Source: Smallanthus sonchifolius
Lineage: Eukaryota > Streptophyta > Magnoliopsida > Asterales > Asteraceae
Direction of reading: 5' to 3'
Assembly: GCA_023525975.1 (NCBI GenBank)
Contig: CM042022.1
Location: 64,810,001-64,874,000 of the forward strand
DNA length: 64,000 bases
The notes below the pieces were generated by a model that saw only the letters and a list, made by a program, of their open reading frames with translations, was not told the DNA's origin and did no database searches. A program made the translations under genes and the position numbers. Of this stretch, positions 56,065 through 64,000 are shown piece by piece. Positions within the stretch are counted from its first letter, which is position 1. Each line of letters starts with the position of its first letter.

Positions 56065-57342
56065 ATGGCACCTAAGCGTAGGACTCCCCGTAACACTACT
56101 GGTGACAACAACGAGACGATTTCCCCAAACGTGGAGCAACTCATAGCACAGTGAGTAGCTACTGCTATGGAGCAGTATGAAGCGAATCGAAATATTGGAG
56201 GAGGAAGCGGCAGCGGTACCGGTGGAGGAGGTGCAGGAGGTAGCGGTACAGCCAGAGGTTCCGGAGGTTCCGGAGGTAATAGAATAAATAAGCCGTAACA
56301 CGTAGTCATGATCCAAATTAATGACGTTATGACTTGTAAATCTACAGATGCTCCAAATAGGAAGTGCACCTACAAGGCCTTCCTATCTTGCAACCCCCGT
56401 AACTTCAATGGCACCGAGGGTGCAGTTGGGCTAATGAGATGGATAGAAAAGATGGAGTCGGTGATTGATATTAGTGAATGCACCGCTGACTGCATGGTGA
56501 AGTATTCTACATGCACGCCCACTGATAAAGCATTAACCTTGAGGAATTCTCAGATGAAAACATTGGGAAGACAGACTGCATACCAGCTAACTTGGGAGGA
56601 GCTGAAAGCCATGATGATCGAGGAGTACTGTCCTTGAAATGAGTTGCAAAAGCTCGAATCTGAAATGTGGAATTTACAGATGATAGGAGATGATGTTGCT
56701 GGCTACACTGACCGATTCAATGAGTTAGCAAGTTTAGTTCCACACATGGTTACCCCAGAATACAAGAAAGTTGAAAGATATTTGTGGGGTCTTGCTCCTC
56801 AAATCCGAAGCCTGGTGACTTCATCGAACCCTATGGATGCCAAGAGCGCTATAACTCTAGCATTCAAGCTAAGGGATAATGCTGTGCGTGATGGTTTGTT
56901 TGAAAAGAAGGAGACCGAGGAAGGAAAATCTGGAGAAAAGAGGAAATGGTTTGGAAAACCAAGTAATCAAAACAAGAATCAGGCTTACAAGAGACCTGAA
57001 ACTATGAAAACCTATGCTGCCAACATTGAAGAACAAAATGGATATCTTGGAACACGACCGAGGTGTAACAAGTGTGGATATCATCACAGTGAAAAGTGTA
57101 CCCAATGTGGAAAGTGTAAAAAGTATGGGCATCTAGCCCATAACTATTGGAGCAATGCAAATCCTAATAAGATTAATCAAGTAGCAGGAAAGGTCAAACC
57201 AGGAACAGGAAGGATGAATCAGGGATGCTTTGAGTGTGGAGATCCAAAGCACTTCAGGAAAGACTGTCCAAAGTTGAAGAACCGAAACGACAATCAGGCC
57301 CGTGGAAGAGCATTTGTGATGGGGGCTGGTGACGCTCGATAG
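56065..57342 (+). pseudogene. Gypsy D Gag, with candidate small intron
   Basis: The start MAPKRRTPRNTTGDNN at 56065 fits the clade. A Gly/Ser-rich stretch precedes a candidate intron (56276-56347). The capsid-like region follows with CTYKAFLSCNP, FNGTEGAVGL and VTPEYKKVERYLWGL. Cys/His motifs are CNKCGYHHSEKC, CGKCKKYGHLAHNYW and CFECGDPKHFRKDC; the last is canonical. Stops at 56152-56154, 56635-56637 and 57340-57342 fit C-to-T changes of Arg or Gln codons. The stop at 56296-56298 lies inside the candidate intron. Confidence 0.88.
56276..56347 (+). other. Candidate intron in Gypsy D gag
   Basis: GTAATAGA at 56276 and TAAATCTACAG ending at 56347 bound 72 nt (a multiple of three) holding one in-frame stop. 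Removal joins the Gly-rich stretch in frame to DAPNRKCTYK. It sits at the same place in Gag as the candidate in Gypsy C. Confidence 0.4.
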
Positions 57343-59190
57343 GATCCGAACATTGTCACTGGTACGTTCCCGATAAATAATCACTATGCCTCTATACTTT
57401 TCGATACGGGTGCTGATATGAGTTTTGTGTCAAATGACTTTAAGTCCCTACTCGGTATTAAGTCCAGCAAACTAGACCAAAATTATACAATTGAATTAGC
57501 AAACGGGAAATTAATTAAAACCGAAGAAGTCATTCAGGGTTGTACTCTATGTTTGAAAAACCACACATTTAGTATAGACATGTTACCCGTTGATCTGGGA
57601 AGTTTTGACGTTGTTATTGGTATGGATTGGTTGTCGAAGAATCACGCCAAGATTGTTTGTTTTGAGAAAATTGTTCATATTCCCCTCCCGAACGGAGAAG
57701 TTCTTTCGGTTCAAGGTGAGAAGAGTGGAGTGACCTTGAGGATGATAAACTGTATGAAAGCTCGTAAGTACCTACGTAAAGGCTATTGCGTGTTCCTGGC
57801 TCACGTCGTCGAGAAGAAACCCGAGGAACGTCGACTTGAAGATATACCAATCGTTAAGGATTACCCCGAAGTTTTTCCTAAAGACTTACCTGGATTACCA
57901 CCACCGAGGCAAGTCGAATTCCGAATCGACTTGGTACCAGGATCCGCCCCGGTTGCGCGATCACCGTATCGATTAGCACCTTCTGAAATGCAGGAATTAT
58001 CAAATCAACTCCAGGAGTTGCTTGATAAAGGTTTCATAAGACCGAGTTTCTCACCTTGGGGAGCTCCGGTCCTATTCGTAAAGAAAAAGGATGGAACCTT
58101 TAGGATGTGTAATGATTACCGAGAATTAAACAAGCTTACAATCAAAAACCGATACCCACTTCCTCGAATAGACGATTTGTTCGATCAACTACAAGGTTCT
58201 AGCTTCTACTCTAAGATCGATCTACGTTCGGGGTATCATCAACAAAGAATCCAAGAAGAAGATGTACCAAAGACGGCATTTAGGACTCGCTATGGACACT
58301 ACGAATTCCTAGTTATGCCGTTTGGTTTGACGAACGCACCAGCTGTTTTTATGGATCTCATGAACCGAGTGTGCAAGCCATACTTGGATAAATTCGTGAT
58401 AGTATTTACTGATGATATATTAATATATTCACGAACCAAGGAGGATCATGAACATCATCTGAAATTAATTTTGGAACTACTCAGCAACGAGAATCTTTAC
58501 GCTAAATTCTCTAAGTGTGAGTTTTGGATCCGAGAAGTGCATTTTCTTGGACATGTCATCAACAAGGAAGGAATTCACGTTGATCCATCTAAAATAGAAG
58601 CGATCAAAAACTGGGAAGCACCAAAGACTCCGACAGAAGTACGTCAATTTTTGGGTTTGGCCGGCTACTACAGACGATTCATTGAGAATTTTTCAAAAAT
58701 AGCCCTGCCTTTAACCACATTAACCCAGAAAGAAAAGAAGTTTGATTGTAGTGACAAGCAAGAGTCAGCTTTCCAATTACTGAAGCAGAAGCTGTGTAGT
58801 GCACCGATCTTATCTCTTCCGGAGGGAATCAACAATTTTGTCGTATACTGCGATGCATCACACCAAGGACTTGGTTGTGTGTTAATGCAAAGAGACAAAG
58901 TCAACGCATATGCCTCACGACAACTAAAAGTGCACGAAAAGAATTATACGACCCATGACTTGGAGTTGGGCGCAGTTGTGTTTGCACTCAAGATTTGGAG
59001 ACATTATCTTTACGGTACAAGATGCACTATCTTTACTGATCACAAGAGTCTTCAACATATCTTCGATCAAAAGGAACTTAACATGAGACAACGTCACTGG
59101 GTAGAACTACTAAACGACTATGATTGTGATATCAAGTACCATCCCAGGAAAGCCAATGTCGTAGCCGACGCCTTAAGTCGCAAAGAACGA
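57343..59190 (+). pseudogene. Gypsy D protease, reverse transcriptase and RNase H (open, but separated from Gag)
   Basis: The frame is open from after the stop at 57340-57342 through RNase H; the broader ORF from 57418 runs to 59607. Protease has [14 protein letters not shown] (57402-57413 for DTGA). RT has [28 protein letters not shown] and active site FTDDILIYS, with Thr where relatives have Ile and both Asp residues kept. RNase H has [36 protein letters not shown] and [10 protein letters not shown]. This is the best-preserved RT in the window. Confidence 0.92.
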
Positions 59191-60685
59191 GTTAAAACTC
59201 TTCGTGTTCGTGCCCTCGGATTAACAATTCATACGAGTCTTACTACTCAAATCCGAATAGCACAACAAGAGGCACTAAAGGAAAGGAACATCCAAGCTGA
59301 GGCACTACGTGGAATGATCAAACAATTGGAGTCTAAGTCGGATGATACGTTTTACTTCATGGACAGAATTTGGGTGCCGAGTAACGGTAACTTACGTGGG
59401 TTGGTTATGGATGAAGCCCACAAGTCCCAGTACTCCATTCACCCAGGTTCAGATAAGATGTATAAGGATCTAAAAGAATTATATTGGTGGCCCAATATGA
59501 AAGGAGATATTGCCACCTATGTCAGTAAATGCTTAACGTGTTCAAAAGTAAAAGCCGAACATCAGAAACCGTCTGGCTTGTTACAACAACCCGAAATTCC
59601 CCAATGAAAATGGGAACAGATTTCTATGGATTTCATCACGAAATTACCCAAGACGTCCAGTGGTTATAATACCATATGGGTAATTGTCGACCGTTTAACG
59701 AAATCTGCTCACTTTCTTCCAAATAAAGAAACCGACAAGACAGAGAAACTTACAAGACTCTACGTTAAAGAAATTGTGGCAAGACACGGAGTGCCAGTTT
59801 CTATTATCTCTGATAGAGACAGCAGATTCGAGTCTAGAATCTGGAAATCATTACAAGAAGCCATGGGCACACGTCTTGACATGAGCACGGCATATCACCC
59901 ACAAATGGATGGTCAAAGCGAAAGGACCATTAAAACTTTAGAGGATATGCTCCGTGCGTGTGTAATTGATTTCGGAGGAAATTGGGATACTCATTTACCA
60001 TTGGCAGAGTTTTCCTATAATAACAGCTACCACACAAGCATCAAGGCAGCTCCGTTTGAAGCTTTATATGGTCGTAAATGCCGCTCACCGCTATGTTGGG
60101 CGGAAGTTGGTGAAAAACATTTGACAGGTCCTGAGATTGTCCAGGAAACCACTGATAAGATCTTCAAAATTAAGGACCGTCTGAAAGCGGCCCGAGACAG
60201 ACAAAAGAGCTATGCTGATAACAGACGGAAACCATTAGAATTTCAAATTGGTGACCGAGTAATGTTAAAAGTCTCACCATGAAAAGTCGTTGCGAGGTTT
60301 GGTAACCGTGGTAAGCTCAACCCTAGATACGTTGGACCGTTTGAAATACTGGCTAGGCTGGGCCTACAAGCTCAAGCTACCGCAAGAATTAAACAACGTA
60401 CATGACACGTTTCACATATCGAATCTCAAGAAGTGCTTGGCAGACGAGACCTTGATCATACCGCCAGATGAAATTCATATTGATGATAAACTTCATTTCA
60501 TCGAGGAACCGATTGAGATTACAGATTGGAAAGTTCAAAGGCTGAGACGTAGTCGTATCAAACTAGTTAAAGTACGTTGGAACTCAAAGCGTGGTCCTGA
60601 GTATACATGGGAACGAGAGGATCAAATGAAAACAAAATACCCATCCTTGTTTAAGGATACATCAGTTCAAGAGGACACAAATTGA
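59191..60685 (+). pseudogene. Gypsy D integrase with chromodomain-like tail
   Basis: The zinc head shows [13 protein letters not shown] and CLTC. The core shows [17 protein letters not shown] and DGQSERTI. Stops at 59605-59607 and 60280-60282 both replace Trp codons (TGG to TGA). A frameshift near 60360 precedes the tail, which is then open to 60685 (KVRWNSKRGPEYTWERED, chromodomain-like). Confidence 0.9.
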
Positions 60686-60705
60686 ATTTCGGGACGAAAT
60701 TCTTT

Positions 60706-60719
60706 TAACATAGGGAGAA
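60706..60719 (+). other. Polypurine tract of Gypsy D
   Basis: The sequence TAACATAGGGAGAA directly precedes the 3' LTR start at 60720. Confidence 0.75.
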
Positions 60720-62976
60720 TGTGACACCCGACATTTCAAGTCAATATCCGTACATGTTATAAACAAGTTTACATTATAATTGTTTTTGTGATTTACTTAA
60801 TTTCACAAACAAGGACATTAAGGTCTAACAAAAACCGAACATTGTCTCATTTCATATTTTGGTAATTCTAGGAGTTACCGGTTCACGTACCATATAAACC
60901 GACTACTACGAACGTTTGTGGTGAAATTAAATAAAAAGAAAAATATATATATTACACAAAATTTACGTTGAACTATAATTTATTTTTAAGACTAAATCAT
61001 ATAATATACGTAAAAGTAAACTAACGAACCCTCTCGAAGACGTTACCATGTAGCGTCTCCTTTAGGTACTCATACCTACAAATAATCACCTCAACAAATT
61101 ATACAATTCAAGATTTCAATATTTTTCTTTAACGAGTCATAAACTTGATAAATTTGTAATACCGTGAAGAACCCTAACCGAATTTATTTACCATTTAAAA
61201 AAACTCTAATCAATATTAAGTTACACTTAAATCTAATTATTTGATTTATTTAACCCTAAACCCAAATATATCAATCGGCCGAGACAGGTGGGTCTTTTCC
61301 CCCCAACTCCTTGACTTTCTTAACCAAGTTTCAGAGAGAAACCCATACCTTAATAGTGAGAATTCTGATATAAACCATACCACTTCCATCACCTTTCTCA
61401 TAATTTCTTTTTTTTTATCTCTCATTTCTTACGGCAATCTTCCCCATTTCTCTTCAAATCGAAGTCAAGTTTTAAGGCAAAATCCACCATATTTCGGTAT
61501 TATAAGGAGCTTCCAAGGATTTCTAACCAAGAGAATTGAAGACCATCTTCTCTGTTTCTCTCAAAAATCATCATCTCTGTTTAGAGGTAAAAACTCAATA
61601 TTATTCATATTATTTTCTTTAAAACCGTAGCTAAACATACAGTTTATTCGAACGTAAGTAAAATAACCAGAAAAGTGTGTCGAATTCAAGATTTAAAACA
61701 TGAATATACGCGTATATGTATGAATAAAGTTTCGAAACTGATTCTGTCAGTTTAAAATTTCAGTAATCGAAACTAGGAGTTTCGATACCTGTTTGCTCAA
61801 TCGAAAATTGGTAGTTTCGATACCTATTACTCAATCGAAACTAGGTAGTTTCGATACCTGTTTACTCAATCGAAACTAGGTAGTTTCGATACCTATTACT
61901 CAATCGAAACCAGGTAGTTTCGATACTTGTTTTGCTCAATCGAAACTAGGAAGTTTCGACATCTGTTCTGTTCAATCGAAACTAAGAAAGTTTCGATACC
62001 TGTTCATCGGTCTCATGGGGCACTAACTTAGAACTATTTTATAACGAAACAAGTGTTGAAAATCTAAAAAGATATTTAAACAAAAGCAATCAGATTTGCT
62101 AAGTCGGTGAACAATTTGCATATGAGACATTCGGTCATAACACGAATTACCCTTTTTGTAATTAGGGTACGAATAGTCAAGTTTGACTTGAACAATTATC
62201 ATTGCAAGCATACACAAACTCAAGGTGAGTTTCACGGCCCCTTTTTACTGTTTTCAATATTTGGGGGAAGAACATACTTACAACTATTTTTATGTGATAA
62301 CAAGAGAATAAGACTCAACTTTTATGTTTACATGAGTTAAACGATTTTAGGCCGCTAAAGTCCCCTGGAACATTTAGTAACCATTAACTGTAGCCTAGGG
62401 TCCTATGAATAGTACTATGGAGAGTGACGTCTCCCGGTCATGGTTAGTCGCGCTACCCACAATCTGGAGGATTTATGGCCGCATAGAACCGGATAACGAA
62501 ATTAGGGGCGAAGAACAATTGTCATGGTTTGGTTACGGCTCATGTAGGAACATATTATTTATATTCCTAGCTAGTTTACAAATGGGTCAACAATTCTTAT
62601 TCTGATTATCACATGCAACTGGAACTATTTACGAACAATTGAATTTTACAAAGATCTATTTGATTTAAACCTGTGAACTCACCAACCTCGTGTTGACAAT
62701 TTTAAGTATGTTTTTCAGGAAATTGACGTGATCGCAAGGTTAGCAATGTAGATTACATGCATGCACGATTATTTGGGGGATTTCTCTTGTATAACTCATT
62801 GTAATAGAGTCATATTTGTGAAATCTTCACTTTTGTAAACCCAATTTACATTTTTGAAATGTAAAACTTTAAACTTGTTTATGTATCCATTTATCATGTA
62901 TGTGTTTGTTGTAATCATATGCTTTGGAAACCATGTAATGTTACGCCTCGCGTTTCCGCCTTGGCGGGGTGTGACA
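60720..62976 (+). repeat. Gypsy D 3' LTR
   Basis: 2257 bp with the same termini and internal order as the 5' LTR, near-identical by eye apart from the AT run and scattered changes. Confidence 0.95.
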
Positions 62977-63043
62977 ATTCCGCACCCGTTTTGACTAGGA
63001 ACACAATTGCATGTGACGATCCGAGACACCCGAGGGACCTACA
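62977..63043 (+). repeat. Copia E 3' LTR, last part, with ATTCC target copy
   Basis: ATTCC (62977-62981) is the right duplication of Gypsy D. The LTR then ends CCGAGGGACCTACA at 63043. GAAAT at 63044-63048 would be the right target duplication of Copia E. Confidence 0.85.
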
Positions 63044-63150
63044 GAAATCTATGGATTTGAAGGTGAGTTTCGATCGGATTGCGAATGGGGGAAGAACACA
63101 GGAGGTTTGAATGTTAAAACCAGACGGAATTGGGTAATTAACGAGATACC
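63044..63150. other. Unassigned sequence right of Copia E
   Basis: No feature that I can support. It may be the older sequence into which Copia E inserted. Confidence 0.4.
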
Positions 63151-63151
63151 C

Positions 63152-63230
63152 TAGCGGGCGGGACTGGTTAAGACATTGGACGGCTATGGGAGAGACCCGG
63201 GTTCGAATCCCACAACTCTTTTTTTTATTT
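63152..63230 (+). repeat. Possible tRNA-derived SINE fragment
   Basis: GGTTCGAATCC at 63200-63210 matches the pol III B box, and TAGCGGGCGGG near 63152 loosely matches an A box about 48 bases upstream. A T-run follows. No cloverleaf or complete SINE ends are seen. Confidence 0.35.
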
Positions 63231-63449
63231 TTTTAGGCAGTTTTCAAACTATATTTTTGAATAAAATCAATCCCCACATTATTATAATATTATATTAACA
63301 CGATTTGTTACCAGAAAACGACCGTGTGCTCGAGATTAATTTTATAATTAATTCTAAGTGTTATTTTTATTTTAAAAATAATATATTTATTTATATTATC
63401 ACTTAAACAATTACTTCTCTCACGAAAATGTGGTAATTACTATTTAATA
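63231..63449. other. AT-rich unassigned stretch
   Basis: Long A/T runs, no ORF and no recognised repeat. It may be further LTR sequence of the Gypsy C family that is missing at 21182. Confidence 0.4.
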
Positions 63450-63900
63450 TGATCCACCTTGTGTCTAGCTGTGTTTCACACATACCACGTCCTTATTAAA
63501 CACCAACTAGGGATTTTCTAATCCCGATATTAAGATTCCCATTCGTTAATCATAAGCGTATTTAAGACGTCCGACCTTCCCTTGTTCTCGTCACATATTC
63601 CTATGTGTTCCTAACAATCGTAATCATATTCTACAGCATTCATAGACTGTTCACTTGCATTCTTGTTGTGGGGCTATTTACTACACTCTACACATCTCAG
63701 GTGAGTTTCACGGCCCCTTTACTGTTTTTTAAACTAGGGGGAGAAAACATGACACAAACATTTGATTATTGTAGTTCTTTTATATCACTTGCTAAACTAA
63801 GCGTAACATTATTTCATGAAAGTTCTTACACATCGAACCATTTAATATGGATTTAGCGAGGTAATCTTTAGTAGTACTACTGGGTTTGACAAACCCCACC
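63450..63900 (+). repeat. Gypsy C-type LTR fragment
   Basis: Closely similar to 21182-21650, including the leader-intron donor block CTCAGGTGAGTTTCACGG near 63697. It is interrupted at 63901 by a Gypsy A-type LTR. Confidence 0.85.
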
Positions 63901-64000
63901 TGTCACACCCCGACCGATGGCGGAATCATCGGGGCGGGACATGTAGACTGTTCATAAGCACAAGGTTGATTAGATTGAATATATTAAACGTCAAATTTCA
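63901..64000 (-). repeat. Gypsy A-type LTR, left end only
   Basis: TGTCACACCCCGACCGATGG and following bases match 1480 and 9277. Strand is inferred from the Gypsy A orientation; whether it is a solo LTR or an element cannot be seen. Confidence 0.85.

Larger units (their letters stand above)
52785..62976 (+). mobile_element. Gypsy D, near-complete Tekay-type chromovirus
   Basis: A 10,192-bp plus-strand element with LTRs of 2294 and 2257 bp, PBS, pre-gag ORF, Gag, protease, RT, RNase H, integrase, chromodomain-like tail, polypurine tract and a perfect duplication ATTCC (52780-52784 and 62977-62981). It lies in the 3' LTR of Copia E, 58 bases from the Copia F duplication. Pol is one frame with a few stops and one late frameshift, so it died recently. 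Confidence 0.96.
29415..63043 (+). mobile_element. Copia E, decayed Sirevirus, 3' LTR split by Copia F and Gypsy D
   Basis: A plus-strand copia element: partial 5' LTR, PBS, Gag, pol, spacer, a remnant of the third ORF, a triplicated polypurine tract and a 3' LTR. The 3' LTR pieces are 38777-39161, 52727-52784 and 62982-63043, separated by Copia F and Gypsy D. Homology to Copia F is clear through gag, pol and the spacer. The 5' LTR remnant does not look like the 3' LTR, so the element may be a mosaic. Confidence 0.82.

Noticed and set aside
63152..63230. A functional tRNA gene
   Set aside because: The B box is good but no cloverleaf, acceptor stem or anticodon arm can be folded from it.

Overview
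This window is repeat-dense nuclear DNA of a flowering plant. I see no host protein gene, rRNA or intact tRNA gene. It is a pile-up of nested LTR retrotransposons: Ty1/copia elements of Sirevirus type and Ty3/gypsy chromoviruses of Tekay type, plus one large element with no visible coding capacity. The third ORF of the Sireviruses resembles a type I associate with Asteraceae genomes. That assignment rests on recall, not on a search.

Layout, left to right. Copia B (minus strand, 1-15130, left end outside the window) is split by Gypsy A (minus strand, 1480-11683), which carries a perfect 5-bp target duplication GCTTG. Copia B itself lies in a non-coding, LARD-like element (15131-21181). In that element a single 2.9-kb LTR sits between a 3' internal end and a 5' internal start, the order expected of tandem copies. 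Gypsy C (plus, about 21182-28450) is heavily decayed and both its LTRs are partial. Copia G (minus, about 28451-29414) is only a leader and one LTR. Copia E (plus, 29415-63043) is a decayed Sirevirus whose 3' LTR was entered twice: by Copia F (minus, 39162-52721, TSD AAAGT, near-complete) and by Gypsy D (plus, 52785-62976, TSD ATTCC, near-complete). The right edge holds an AT-rich stretch with a pol III B-box-like motif, a Gypsy C-type LTR fragment, and the first 100 bases of another Gypsy A-type LTR.

How the parts work. Each element should be transcribed from its 5' LTR and primed by initiator tRNA-Met at a TGGTATCAGA-type site next to that LTR. It encodes Gag, then protease, integrase, reverse transcriptase and RNase H in copia order, or protease, RT, RNase H, integrase and chromodomain in gypsy order. 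All pol regions are broken, so none looks autonomous. Copia F Gag (1019 codons) is the largest intact frame, and most of its third ORF is open.

Three patterns go beyond ordinary annotation. (1) The Sirevirus LTRs, and also the region before the third ORF, repeat one short palindrome that ends 11-18 nt before a TATA box, which suggests a copied internal promoter. (2) Most families here, including unrelated ones, carry their own array of short palindromes in the LTR. (3) Three Tekay families share a putative leader intron of about 440-500 nt with the same donor block, branch-like block and acceptor. These are read by eye and need alignment and transcript data.
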